Below are positions 16,987 through 25,371 of a DNA stretch of 64,000 bases, one piece after another (positions within the stretch are counted from its first letter, which is position 1; every line of letters begins with the position of its first letter). This stretch comes from Actinoplanes sp. SE50/110 (lineage in GTDB: Bacteria; Actinomycetota; Actinomycetes; Mycobacteriales; Micromonosporaceae). The translations under genes and the position numbers were made by a program. Below the pieces are notes generated by a model. The model was given only the letters and a program-made list of their open reading frames with translations. It was not told the origin of the DNA and made no database searches. The DNA lies in contig NZ_LT827010.1 of assembly GCF_900119315.1 (NCBI RefSeq), positions 6,357,001-6,421,000 on the forward strand, read 5' to 3'.

Positions 16987-19284
16987 TCACCAGTACTGCC
17001 GATTGGCGTGGCCGGTCACTGGACCGATGACCCGGCACGACCCACATGCCACGTCCTCGTCTAAAGGGCGGGGTTCGCCGCTTGCGATAGATTTCGCGGC
17101 TATCGGTACGAGCACGTCGCGCGCGGTAATCACAGCTGATGCTGCGAGAATGGCGAGTGTGGCCACCACGACAATGGCGGCCAGCCCGATTCTGCGCGAA
17201 GTGCGGCGTCCTCTGGGCAGGAACGCCACGATGCTGAGCGCGAATGTCTGACTCAACAGTGCAAGACCGATCGGTTGTCTGCCGATGTCGTACGCGAAGG
17301 TCCATGTCAAGGTGCCACCGAGAAGTGTGTTGATCACGACGAGGCCAGCCATCGCAGTAACCGCTGCGACCGGAGCGGAGATCAGCGCAGCTCCGGCACC
17401 CCGGCCCGGCCAGAAGCACTCCACTGTGATCGTCGCGGCGGCTGCGACGGCGCCCGCGAGAAAGACGTAGCTGTATAGGCGTTGGGCCGCCTGAGCGTCG
17501 TCTGCGGCCGCGCCCGCCAGCGCCCGGAACACGGCGATGACGGCCGCGCCACAGGTCCCAGCCAGCAACCCGGCTATGACGGTGAAGCGGGCGGCCGGGC
17601 GGTCGGTAGCGGGCCAGGAGCGCCCTGTGCCGGACTCCAGCAACCATGCCGGGGTCACCGTGTCGCGCCGTGCCAACCATATCGGCCAGGCAGCGGCCAG
17701 AGCGAGTACCAGTGTCCCTACGACCATGGTGGGGCGTGCAAAATAGTCTGTCAGCGTGAGGCTCGCCATGCCCCAGCCACCCCACTCAAGACTCTTTTGC
17801 ACCTTCATCGCCGCCCAGAGCGTTGCCGTGAAGAGTAGGCCCGGCACCAGGACCGCGGTCAGCCAAAAACTGCGGGCGCTGGGTAACCGGCCGGCGGCGT
17901 CCGCCCACAGCTCTCCCAAGCCAACTGTGGCCACCGTCGCCCCCACGGCGGACAGCGCTGTCACGGACAGGAGTAGCGGGCTGGGATGTGGGTGGTACCC
18001 GCCCGGACCGTACTGTGCGAGCGATGCCGCTTCGCCGAGCAGAAAGCCGACAAGGACGCCGGCGGCCACCGGTCCCCGATGGACAGCAGCACCGGAGACT
18101 CGGCTTACCAGGCAAGCACGCCAGGACGCGAGCCCTATCGTCGCGCCGACCAACGGTCCCATTACCGCGGCGGCGACCAGGTCAGTAACGCCGACGCCGG
18201 CTGTGCCGGTCAAGAGCGGGACGACGACAAGGTCGATGAGGTAAGGCATCAGACCGGCGAGGAAGGCGGCCGCTGCGGCGTCCACGAAGCTTGCCCGAGC
18301 GATGCTGGCCGGGTTGTCGAGCACGGCGATCCGGCGGTGGGCGTACGGGTGGTTGGCGATCAGGTGGCGCAGGTGCCGGCTTCTCATGTCGGGCATCTGG
18401 GCCAGCACGGCCGAAAGTTCGGGGACGCTGCTTCCCATACGGGCGGCAAGTAGGTCGGCGTCGTGTTCGCGGGACCGCAGAATTGCTGCACGGGTGAGCG
18501 TAACTACCGCACCCAGCAGGACAGCGCGCCAGACGTAGTCGGTTAGTAGCGACAGCTCACCCGTCAATACGGCAAGGAGAGCGGGGACCAGTAGCAGCGG
18601 GGCAACGGCGTATCCGATCGACTTGGCAGCCCACGCCACGGTGACGTCCCGGCGGGCCACATGGGCGAGTTCATGTGCCGCCAGGGCAGTGAACTCGGGA
18701 CACTGGGGTCGGATGAGCGCGGCCACCGGCATAACCACCCGCTGGCTGCCGGGAAGTCCGTAACTGAAAGCGTCCCGCTGCGTCGCGGGGCCGATCATCA
18801 GCGTCGGCGGCCGGGTCAGCCCAGCGGCGTGGGACAGCTCGGTGAATCGTTGCCGCGCCGCGGCGAACCTCTCGTCGGCCGGGCGCAGCCGGCGGCGGCG
18901 CTCCAGGCGGCGGGGAGAGCGTTTGAAGATTACAAAGGCAGCGACTGCGGCGACGGCCAAGCCGGCGAAGGCGAAGATCGCGCGTCGATGCTCGGCGTCG
19001 GCCGTGCATTCGGCCCAAGCCTGCCAGGTGGTTAGGACATCGGCTCCCTCGGCCTCGGCATAGGGCAGCCCGGAGGCGCAAGCAACAACCTCGCGTTGCC
19101 ACCGGTCGCCGAGCACCATGTTGTGTACGAACACCCCGACGAATAGGCCGGTCGCCAACGTCGCCACCACGAGCAGGATGAAACGTGCGGTGGTGGGCGA
19201 AGGGCAGGCGAGCACGTTGGGACGGGGCCCGTTGGGCCGGGTCGGGCTATCGCCGGTCGACGAGGGCGCGTCTGGATCGCTCAC
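16987..19284 (-). CDS. M48-family (HtpX-like) polytopic membrane metallopeptidase
   Basis: An integral membrane protease of 765 residues. The zinc site AAHELAHVARRD is at about residues 200-211, followed by the third-ligand region SREHDADLLAARM. Two transmembrane helices precede the protease domain. A long C-terminal half of about ten more helices, not part of HtpX, may be a channel-like extension. The GTG at 19284 overlaps the upstream stop as GTGA. The paired upstream gene and this overlap indicate one operon. Likely role: quality control or processing of membrane proteins; the substrate is unknown. Confidence 0.85.
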   Translation of the reverse strand: MSDPDAPSSTGDSPTRPNGPRPNVLACPSPTTARFILLVVATLATGLFVGVFVHNMVLGDRWQREVVACASGLPYAEAEGADVLTTWQAWAECTADAEHRRAIFAFAGLAVAAVAAFVIFKRSPRRLERRRRLRPADERFAAARQRFTELSHAAGLTRPPTLMIGPATQRDAFSYGLPGSQRVVMPVAALIRPQCPEFTALAAHELAHVARRDVTVAWAAKSIGYAVAPLLLVPALLAVLTGELSLLTDYVWRAVLLGAVVTLTRAAILRSREHDADLLAARMGSSVPELSAVLAQMPDMRSRHLRHLIANHPYAHRRIAVLDNPASIARASFVDAAAAAFLAGLMPYLIDLVVVPLLTGTAGVGVTDLVAAAVMGPLVGATIGLASWRACLVSRVSGAAVHRGPVAAGVLVGFLLGEAASLAQYGPGGYHPHPSPLLLSVTALSAVGATVATVGLGELWADAAGRLPSARSFWLTAVLVPGLLFTATLWAAMKVQKSLEWGGWGMASLTLTDYFARPTMVVGTLVLALAAAWPIWLARRDTVTPAWLLESGTGRSWPATDRPAARFTVIAGLLAGTCGAAVIAVFRALAGAAADDAQAAQRLYSYVFLAGAVAAAATITVECFWPGRGAGAALISAPVAAVTAMAGLVVINTLLGGTLTWTFAYDIGRQPIGLALLSQTFALSIVAFLPRGRRTSRRIGLAAIVVVATLAILAASAVITARDVLVPIAAKSIASGEPRPLDEDVACGSCRVIGPVTGHANRQYW

Positions 19285-19766
19285 GCGGACACCAGGATGG
19301 CACCGGCGATCGCGTCGGCCAGCACGACACACTGGGCTTCCGGTAGGTCGAGCTGCCGTGCCCGGTCGTATGCGATCTCCCGTACCCGTCGGGCCTGTTG
19401 AGAGTTCAAGGGCGTCGCGCTGGGTGCGTCCATTTCGCCTGCGGAACGGCGCAACAGACGGCGCACCGTCTGGGCGACCAACGGCCTCGCGGCGTTCTGC
19501 ATCTCACTGGAGGCCGTCTCGATGAGGAAGTGCACCACGGGTGTCGCGATGGCCAGAGCATAAGGAGCAAGTAGTGCCAGATCGACGCCGAAGCCTACTG
19601 CTTCATCCCGTCGGCGAGGATTGAGGACCGCGTCCGGGTCGGCGAAGTACTCCTCGGCGATCTCATTGAGGATCGTCAGCTCTTCCGGTGCGGCGGCGGC
19701 CAGCGCGGCCGCGGTCAGGGTCGTCACCAAGTCCCGGTTTATGGCGGGCGGCTGCTGGTTCGACAT
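19281..19766 (-). CDS. Hypothetical partner of the M48 peptidase
   Basis: A protein of 161 residues beginning MSNQQPPAINRD, with GAGGAG ahead of the ATG. It is alanine-rich and largely helical, with a hydrophobic stretch at about residues 65-85 (VDLALLAPYALAIATPVVHFL). A basic C-terminal helix follows (ARRVREIAYDRARQLDLPE). It is translationally coupled to the M48 gene (GTGA). I do not recognise the family; an adaptor or inhibitor of the protease is a reasonable inference. Confidence 0.65.
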   Translation of the reverse strand: MSNQQPPAINRDLVTTLTAAALAAAAPEELTILNEIAEEYFADPDAVLNPRRRDEAVGFGVDLALLAPYALAIATPVVHFLIETASSEMQNAARPLVAQTVRRLLRRSAGEMDAPSATPLNSQQARRVREIAYDRARQLDLPEAQCVVLADAIAGAILVSA

Positions 19767-19853
19767 GCTCTCCTCTTTCGTGATGCGTGAGCTTGCAGCG
19801 CGCGTGCAGCGGTAGTCGTCACCATACGGCTCATAACAGGGCAGACGTAGCAA

Positions 19854-20249
19854 TTACCTCTTGCGAAATGGCTCTGATTTCCCGCGCGACCTCAACGTGC
19901 CTGCTGTGATCTAGGGTCTGCCGATCACGCCCTCCGGGCCATGGTGGTGCCGGATGCGTGCTACTGGTGGCATGGTCCGCGCTGATTCATCGAGGCGTAT
20001 CCGGCCGCACTCGAGGGGTACACGGCAGCCGTGCTGGCGCCCGGGCCGTTCAGTGGCGGCGGATTACCGAAGGTTGGCACCCCGCCGAGGGTCGAGTCCT
20101 AGACTGGGTGCTCGCTGCTGCTGTAGGCGCTATTGCAGCTCACATGGCGGCAACGCGCATGCGCAGCATCAGAAGATGCATGAGCCGCTGCCGGAACGCA
20201 CGCCGATCCATGACAGTGTGCCGGGACGTTCCAGCCACGAGCCAGCCAC
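19854..20249. other. Gene-free stretch upstream of the palindrome
   Basis: Only short unsupported frames occur. The right end holds an 11-bp direct repeat (CCAGCCACGAG twice, adjacent, near 20231-20252). The left part is the promoter zone of the M48 operon. Confidence 0.4.
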
Positions 20250-20294
20250 GAGCAATAGTCAAGACTTGTGGATAAGAAATCTTGACTATTGCTC
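20250..20294. repeat. Perfect 15-bp palindrome with a DnaA-box-like loop
   Basis: GAGCAATAGTCAAGA (20250-20264) and TCTTGACTATTGCTC (20280-20294) are exact inverted repeats around a 15-nt loop. The loop contains TGTGGATAA, the reverse complement of the consensus DnaA box TTATCCACA. Local AT content is far above the surroundings. It could be a mobile-element end, a replication-linked cruciform or a terminator; no T-run follows. Confidence 0.8.
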
Positions 20295-20308
20295 GATGTT
20301 GCTGTGCC

Positions 20309-20414
20309 CAAGCCCTACCCCGGGAGTTCCGCGATGACGTCGTGCGGGTGGCCCGTGACCGGGACCCTGGCGTGACGGTGGAGCAGATCGTGAAGGACTT
20401 CGGGGTCCATAGCA
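20309..20414 (+). pseudogene. IS3-family OrfA relic
   Basis: About 30 residues match the helix-turn-helix start of IS3 OrfA proteins (PREFRDDVVRVARDRDPGVT then EQIVKDFGVH). The frame then breaks into unrelated sequence, the start is shifted by one base and OrfB is absent. It marks an old insertion at the edge of the immunity-gene array. Confidence 0.7.
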
Positions 20415-20521
20415 CGGCTGGGTGCGGCTTACGCCTGGGCCGTGTCCATGGCGCCACCTACAGCGAAGACGACTCCCGCCCATGAACCGGCTCCCTTGTC
20501 AAGGGGCGGCCGCCGCGAGGC

Positions 20522-20983
20522 TCAGGAACGCCAGTCGGGCCGGTATGGGATTCCGAGGCGGGGCATTTGCAGGGGGTCGCCTGTTGCACTGACGACGAAC
20601 GCTTTGTAGACCAGCGAGTCCGGTGAAGGAATCCCGAAGACGTCCCGCAGGGCAGCCACGGACATGTCAGCAACCCGCCGGTACTCCGCCGAAGGCGCCG
20701 GCCAGGCGATCTTCACCCCGTGGTTGCAATGCTCCTGCAGCTCCGGGGGCGGTAACCAACCGAGCTTCTCCAACGCGGCCGCCTCATGCTCCGTAAGGTT
20801 CGGCCGGTCCCACGGGTCCATGCCGCTGGCTACCTCAGCGACGACATGGTCGTAGTCGAGCATGAACTGCACGAAACACTCCGTACGTTCCTCGTCACCG
20901 ACGATCAGCGCACCACTGTTGGGCAGAGACGCGATGCTGCGTACCAGGCCGTCCCGGAACGTCTGCCAGTCGAGACCGGTCAC
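20522..20983 (-). CDS. TY-Chap domain protein, putative immunity protein (copy 4)
   Basis: A small soluble protein of the TY-Chap (type III chaperone-like) group. It begins MTGLDWQTFRDGL, then ALIVGDEERTECFVQFMLD, LTEHEAAALEKLGW, a central WPAPSAEYRRVADMSVAALR and the end DSLVYKAFVVS. GTG 20983 overlaps the DUF6301 stop as GTGA, so the pair is translated together. It is the last functional gene of the toxin operon. Three full paralogues lie upstream (21900, 23019, 24394). Neutralisation of a toxin tip is inferred from position and copy number. Confidence 0.8.
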   Translation of the reverse strand: MTGLDWQTFRDGLVRSIASLPNSGALIVGDEERTECFVQFMLDYDHVVAEVASGMDPWDRPNLTEHEAAALEKLGWLPPPELQEHCNHGVKIAWPAPSAEYRRVADMSVAALRDVFGIPSPDSLVYKAFVVSATGDPLQMPRLGIPYRPDWRS

Positions 20984-21465
20984 GACCACTCACCCACCAT
21001 CCGTTCGGCGGGGGTCAGTTGCAGGCTGACGCCGTCGTGTTCGGTGATCAGACCGAACCACGTCGTGTCCCGTTGCCACCACAGCTGTGGTTCTTCGCCG
21101 GGCCGGGGTCGGTCCGGTTTCCCGAAAGCACTGGTCAGTGCGGAGGCTGCGACGGCGAAGGCGTCCAGCTTGTACTCGTCGGCTGCCATGCCGCCCCCGG
21201 CCACTTCCTCGGTCACGCTCACCAGGATGGATGTCACCTTGCCGCTGGCGTCAGTCTTGAAGAAGGCACTTCTGGAACCGAAGCCGTATCCGGTGTCCAG
21301 GAACGCGCTCCTGTTCGGCCGTTCCGGGTCGAAACGGGTCACCGTCCAGCCGGCCTTGGCCGCCACCTCCTGGACCGAAGCGGATAGCAGTAGCGGTTCC
21401 AACGACAGCAGCGTCTGTGCCACCCGCAACACCGTGGCTTCGTCAACCTCCCGCCACTGAACCAT
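20980..21465 (-). CDS. DUF6301 protein, putative immunity protein (copy 4)
   Basis: A 161-residue soluble protein beginning MVQWREVDEATVL; ATG 21465 follows GGAGGTAGGA. It shows the features shared by the four DUF6301 copies here: an early GWTVTRFD strand, TGYGFGSRSAFF, and the end PQLWWQRDTTWFGLITEHDG. It lies directly after a broken toxin C-terminus (21496-21858) and before its TY-Chap partner, the order expected for an acquired toxin-tip/immunity cassette. Function inferred. Confidence 0.78.
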   Translation of the reverse strand: MVQWREVDEATVLRVAQTLLSLEPLLLSASVQEVAAKAGWTVTRFDPERPNRSAFLDTGYGFGSRSAFFKTDASGKVTSILVSVTEEVAGGGMAADEYKLDAFAVAASALTSAFGKPDRPRPGEEPQLWWQRDTTWFGLITEHDGVSLQLTPAERMVGEWS

Positions 21466-21495
21466 TCCTACCTCCGTCATGCCGCCTGAGCTACC

Positions 21496-21858
21496 CTACC
21501 GACGCATTGACCGTGCCCGGGGAACGTCGGGGTTGCCAGGTTCGAAGACATTGCCCGGGTCGACGCCGTCGAACATGAACCGGTATACCTTGGCGTCCGG
21601 GACACCGCTCGCCTCCGCATAACCTTGGCTCACCAGGTAGTACTCGACCTTAATGACACCGATGCGGATATTTTCGGCGATCACCGGGTTGTCCCGGAGA
21701 AACGCCTGGAACTTCGCGTCGAGTCGCATGGTCAGTTCCAGGTACAGTGCGCTGCCCTGCTGCAGGCGGCCGCGGCCGCCGGTGCCGACGATGCCACCCT
21801 TGGCCTTTACCACGATTAGGACGGCGTTTCCGTGACGTTCCGGCTCGCGCCTCGAATG
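21496..21858 (-). pseudogene. Orphan toxin C-terminus
   Basis: The minus-strand frame after a stop near 21867 reads REPERHGNAVLIVVKAKGG then GRLQQGS..YLE and VEYYLVSQGY. This matches the last 110 residues of the full toxin at 25372-29844. The ExK of the predicted nuclease motif (VVVEAKGG in the full toxin) is KAK here, so the catalytic acid is gone. Everything upstream of the motif is lost. A displaced toxin tip kept beside its immunity genes. Confidence 0.75.
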
Positions 21859-21899
21859 CCGAGTTCACAGGAATTCGGATCGTCATTGACGCGGCCGCG

Positions 21900-22292
21900 T
21901 CAAACGGTGCGGACGTTAAATTCGTCGCGGCTCAGTTCGGCGGGATGGGTTACCCGAAAGACTTCATCCAGCGTGACGGCCATCATCGTAGCGAGCCGGC
22001 GTGCTTCGTCCGAGCGGATAGGGAATGCGGTGTCCTGGTGCCAGTTGTAACTGGCAGGCGGGTCGGGGGCTGCCCAGCCGAGTTCGGTCAACCGTCGCTG
22101 CCCCGCCTCGTCCAATCTGACTTCATCGGGCAAGAATTCGTTGGCGACCGCTTCGATGGACAGCCACCGCGGTCCCTGCTTCATCTGCACGTAGTGCGCA
22201 CCGTAGCTGAGGATCAGCACATCACCTTCAGCCATCTCGAACATGTGCTGCACGAGCTCATCGGTGAGGGTGCCCCAGTCGGTCGTCTCCAC
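21900..22292 (-). CDS. TY-Chap domain protein, putative immunity protein (copy 3)
   Basis: A 130-residue relative of the other TY-Chap proteins, more divergent and shorter. It has METTDWGTLTDELV, RLTELGWAAPDP and AMMAVTLDEVF. It uses a GTG start after GAGGAGGA, 3 nt behind the DUF6301 stop. It ends at HPAELSRDEFNVRTV without the terminal PRLGIP-type tail of copies 1, 2 and 4. Probably specific for a different toxin variant. Confidence 0.75.
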   Translation of the reverse strand: METTDWGTLTDELVQHMFEMAEGDVLILSYGAHYVQMKQGPRWLSIEAVANEFLPDEVRLDEAGQRRLTELGWAAPDPPASYNWHQDTAFPIRSDEARRLATMMAVTLDEVFRVTHPAELSRDEFNVRTV

Positions 22293-22295
22293 CGG

Positions 22296-22769
22296 TTAGT
22301 CCTCCTCGACAGACCGTACGAGGTCGGCGAAGGCGTTATGGGTCCAGGTCAGGTAGACGCCGCTGTCGACCTTTCGGATTTCGACGGTGGCGATCGGACC
22401 TCGCCAGCTGGCCGAAGGCGATACACCCGGGCGGCGATCCGTCGGTGCGCCGAGGATGCCGGTGGCCTGCGAGACACAGCCGGCGAACGCATCCTGCCGC
22501 AGGGCAGTTTCCTGCGCGGGAAGCAGATCGGTCAGCGACACCATCAGGGTGTCCACTTTCCCGTCGACGAATCCCAGCACCACGGTGCTGGGCTCAACTC
22601 CCAGATGGGTCTCTGCTTCCAACCCTTTGCCAGGAAGTTCCTCGATGACATCCCAGCCTAGCTGCGCAAGCAGGCCGGGCGTGGCCGTGGCCGACCAGTC
22701 CCAGTCGGTCTCGCGGATGACAACCAGCATGTCTTTCAGCGCCTGGCCGTCGATCACCCGGTAGGTCAC
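22296..22769 (-). CDS. DUF6301 protein, putative immunity protein (copy 3)
   Basis: A protein of about 157 residues. GTG 22769 is preferred because AGGAGG lies 7 nt upstream. A GTG at 22787 would overlap the preceding fragment stop as GTGA and remains possible. It keeps the DUF6301 plan (LLAQLGWDVIEELPG, LPAQETALRQDAFAGCV, YLTWTHNAFADLV) but is the most divergent copy, lacking the PELWW motif. Paired with the TY-Chap gene at 21900. Confidence 0.72.
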   Translation of the reverse strand: MTYRVIDGQALKDMLVVIRETDWDWSATATPGLLAQLGWDVIEELPGKGLEAETHLGVEPSTVVLGFVDGKVDTLMVSLTDLLPAQETALRQDAFAGCVSQATGILGAPTDRRPGVSPSASWRGPIATVEIRKVDSGVYLTWTHNAFADLVRSVEED

Positions 22770-22783
22770 GGAAAAGCCTCCTG

Positions 22784-22969
22784 TCACTGCGATCCGGCCA
22801 TCTGAATGGTCGCCCGGTCCAACACGGTTTCATCAGTCAGGTAGCCGGTAACCTCGATACCGCCGGTTTCCGAGGCTTGCACCACCAGATAGCTGATCTT
22901 GCCCGGACGGATCACCGTGGACCACCCTTCACAGGGAGGCAGCAGCTCACCGGAGCCGGCCCCGCGGCC
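22784..22969 (-). pseudogene. Unidentified C-terminal fragment in the immunity array
   Basis: A short open frame ending STVIRPGKISYLVVQASETG then GIEVTGYLTDETVLDRA. It has no start codon with a ribosome site except GTG 22915. It occupies the place where the other cassettes have a toxin C-terminus and its stop overlaps a possible start of the next gene (GTGA). It is probably the end of a toxin tip of another family. Confidence 0.45.
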
Positions 22970-23018
22970 TTACTCGCCCTCAGCGTGCAACTATTGCCCG
23001 CCGCCGAACCGGACCGAC

Positions 23019-23480
23019 TCACCGTGTCGCTGGCGGTTGGTCTTTGCGGGCGGGGATGCCGAGCTTCGGCATCGGCACGCCGGCGCCGCCCGCGACCTTG
23101 AAGGCCTTGTACCGAAGGTTGGCGGGCGACGGGATCTCGAAGACGTCGCGGAGGGCGGCCACCGACATGTCGGCCACCCGGCGGCACTCGGCTGAACGGG
23201 TCGGCCAGGTCAGCTTCACTCCATGGTTGACCACCGGATTGTCCGGGGGCAGCCAGCCGATCTGTTCCACTGTCGCCGTCTCCTCCTCGGTGAGGAACGG
23301 GCGGTCCCACCGATCCAGGCCGCTGGCCACCTCGGCGGTGACGGTGTTCCGGTCGAGCAGGAACTGGACGTAGCACACCGTCCGTTCCGCGTCGCTGACG
23401 ATCAACGCGGCACCGTTGGGCAAGGTCGCGATGCTACGTGCCAAAGCATCGCGAAACGCCGGCCAATCCACGTCGGTCAC
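23019..23480 (-). CDS. TY-Chap domain protein, putative immunity protein (copy 2)
   Basis: A 153-residue TY-Chap protein very similar to copy 4: DWPAFRDALARSIATLPNG, FVQ-like CYVQFLLDRN, the core SAECRRVADMSVAALRDVF and ANLRYKAFKV. GTG 23480 overlaps the DUF6301 stop (GTGA). The tail VPMPKLGIPARKDQ parallels QMPRLGIPYRPD of copy 4, showing duplication of the whole gene. Confidence 0.8.
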   Translation of the reverse strand: MTDVDWPAFRDALARSIATLPNGAALIVSDAERTVCYVQFLLDRNTVTAEVASGLDRWDRPFLTEEETATVEQIGWLPPDNPVVNHGVKLTWPTRSAECRRVADMSVAALRDVFEIPSPANLRYKAFKVAGGAGVPMPKLGIPARKDQPPATR

Positions 23481-23962
23481 TCCCACTCACCGCCCATCAG
23501 CTCGTTCGGCGACAACTGCAGGCTGACCGCGTCGATCTCGGTGAGCAGCCCGAACATCGTGGCCGGGCGCTGCCACCACAGCTGCGGTTCCTCGCCGTAC
23601 ACGGTTGGCGTGGGACGCCCGAACTCGCCCGTCAGGGCTGCGGTCGCATCGGCGAATACGTCCTGCAGGAACGCATCGACGTCAGGGCCTTCCTCGGCCA
23701 CCGATTCAGTAAGGCTGAGCAAAATGTGCTGCACCCGGCTCTGCTCGTCGAGGCGCACGAAGCCGCTTTCCGGGCCTAGCCCCCGGCCGTCATCGATGAA
23801 CGCGCCCAGGGTCGGATAGTCGGGATTGAAATTCGACACCGTCCAGCCGAACCTGGCCGCCATGTCCGTGAGGGAGGTCGTCATCAGCCACGGCTCGGCA
23901 GACAACAACCTCTGCGCCGTCTGCAGTATCCCGGCTTCGTCGAGTGCCTGCCAGTCAGCCAC
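23477..23962 (-). CDS. DUF6301 protein, putative immunity protein (copy 2)
   Basis: A 161-residue protein with a GTG start after CGGAGGTACGGGACA. It carries MADWQALDEAGILQTAQRLL, GWTVSNFNPDYPTLGAF, then DGRGLGPESGFV and EEPQLWWQRPATMFGLLTEI. It is closest to copies 1 and 4. It is coupled to the following TY-Chap gene and preceded by a chimeric relic. Confidence 0.78.
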   Translation of the reverse strand: MADWQALDEAGILQTAQRLLSAEPWLMTTSLTDMAARFGWTVSNFNPDYPTLGAFIDDGRGLGPESGFVRLDEQSRVQHILLSLTESVAEEGPDVDAFLQDVFADATAALTGEFGRPTPTVYGEEPQLWWQRPATMFGLLTEIDAVSLQLSPNELMGGEWE

Positions 23963-23998
23963 TGTCCCGTACCTCCGTTGTCGTCGTCGGTTTGCACC

Positions 23999-24392
23999 TT
24001 AGCGCCTGATCAGGACGTCGCTGGTGGGTCGATACCGCGAGGGCAGAAGGCGTTTTAGCGGTAATCCGGATTGCCATAGATGAACTGGGTATACCTTGGC
24101 GTGCGGCACTTTCCTGTTCGTATTTGCATAACCGTGACTGACCAGTAGATAGTGAAGCGTGATCGTCCCGTTAAGGATCTGCTTGACGATGTCCGCAGTA
24201 GCGTACGCAAAATCTGCCAATTGCGGCAGCTTGCCTTCCTCAGGACGCCTGTTGCCAGGTCCACAGATCAGGGCGCGAAAGAGTTTCCCACGAGAAATGG
24301 GCACGTTCCAGCCAATCGAGATGATGAACGCTTTGTAGGCGAGCGACACCGGCGACCGGATCCCAAAACTTCCTGCAACACGGCCACGACAT
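23999..24392 (-). pseudogene. Chimeric scar: TY-Chap end joined to a toxin C-terminus
   Basis: The upstream part is the end of a TY-Chap gene (VADMS... then SLAYKAFIISIGWNVPISRGK), with a frameshift just after the DMS codons. It runs directly into a toxin tail (TADIVKQILNGTITLHYLLV then SHGYANTNRKVPHAKV) that parallels IRVEYYLVSQ...PPAKV of the full toxin. Two normally separate cassette parts have been joined, leaving neither intact. Confidence 0.7.
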
Positions 24393-24393
24393 G

Positions 24394-24852
24394 TCAGCGA
24401 CCCGATTTCCCTTCCTGCAGCGGGATCCCCAGACTGTGCATCAATAGTGGCCTGTTACCCGGAGAGATGAACGATTGGTAGCAAAGGCTAGCGGGTGAGG
24501 GCACCAGAAAAACGTCGCGCAACGTGACCACCGATATATCGGCCACCCGGCGATACTCCGCTGACGGTGCCGGCCAAGCGATGTTGAGGCCATGGTTAAG
24601 AGTGTGGTCGTGTACCGGTGACAACCAGCCGATGCGTTCGATCGCCGCGAACTCTTCCGGCGTCAGGTTCGGTTGATGTGTCAGATCCCAGCCGCTTGCT
24701 ACTTCAGCGCGGATGTGGTCGTAGTTGAACAGGAATTGCACGAAGCACACGGTGCGTTGTTGATCGCGGACGATCAACGCACCACCGTCGGGCAAGACCG
24801 CCAAGCTGCGCGCCAGTCCGTTGCGAAACGCCTCCCAGTCCTCGCCCGCCAT
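24394..24852 (-). CDS. TY-Chap domain protein, putative immunity protein (copy 1)
   Basis: A 152-residue TY-Chap protein: DWEAFRNGLARSLAVLPDGG, VCFVQFLFNYD, AIERIGWLSP, then WPAPSAEYRRVADISVVTLR and SLCYQSF. ATG 24852 follows the DUF6301 stop by one base. With its DUF6301 partner it is the pair nearest the intact toxin, hence the likeliest cognate immunity. Confidence 0.82.
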   Translation of the reverse strand: MAGEDWEAFRNGLARSLAVLPDGGALIVRDQQRTVCFVQFLFNYDHIRAEVASGWDLTHQPNLTPEEFAAIERIGWLSPVHDHTLNHGLNIAWPAPSAEYRRVADISVVTLRDVFLVPSPASLCYQSFISPGNRPLLMHSLGIPLQEGKSGR

Positions 24853-24853
24853 G

Positions 24854-25318
24854 TCAGATTTCCTGGAGCAGCTCGGTGGGGGTGATCTGCAGGGCGACGG
24901 TGTCCTGGGTGGTAATCAGACGGAGCGTGACCTCGCCCTGATCCCACCACAGCTCGGGTTCCTTGCCGGGCTGCAGATCGGTCGGCTTGCCATAAACACC
25001 GGTCATGACGCTGGCGGCCGCAGCAAAAGTGTCCTGTTTGAAGGCGTCGATCTCAGGGCTGCTGCCCGGGATACGTTCACAGATATTGAGGATCACCTCC
25101 TCAAGACGTCCCTGCCGGTCGATGGCGAAATACGCGCTGTAAGGCCCGAGGCCGTATCCCGAGTCGAGAAGCCCCGATCGGCGGGTGAAATCGGTGACTG
25201 TCCAGCCGAGCGCGGCCGCAGCCTCCTGCGCAGGAGTTGCCAGTAGCCTGGAGGCAGACAGAAGTTCCTGTGCCGCTCGGAGCACCTGCTCCTCATCGAG
25301 GGCTTGCCATGCTGCCAT
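24854..25318 (-). CDS. DUF6301 protein, putative immunity protein (copy 1)
   Basis: A 154-residue protein from ATG 25318, chosen because GGAGGT lies 6 nt upstream. It begins MAAWQALDEEQVLRAAQELL, with GWTVTDFTRR, SGYGLGPYSAYF and EPELWWDQGEVTLRLITTQD. It lies 53 nt after the stop of the full-length toxin and starts the series of four DUF6301/TY-Chap pairs. Confidence 0.8.
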   Translation of the reverse strand: MAAWQALDEEQVLRAAQELLSASRLLATPAQEAAAALGWTVTDFTRRSGLLDSGYGLGPYSAYFAIDRQGRLEEVILNICERIPGSSPEIDAFKQDTFAAAASVMTGVYGKPTDLQPGKEPELWWDQGEVTLRLITTQDTVALQITPTELLQEI

Positions 25319-25371
25319 CCTGGCACCTCCGTTCACCACTGTCTGGTTCGCCATCGACCACCCTACCGGCT

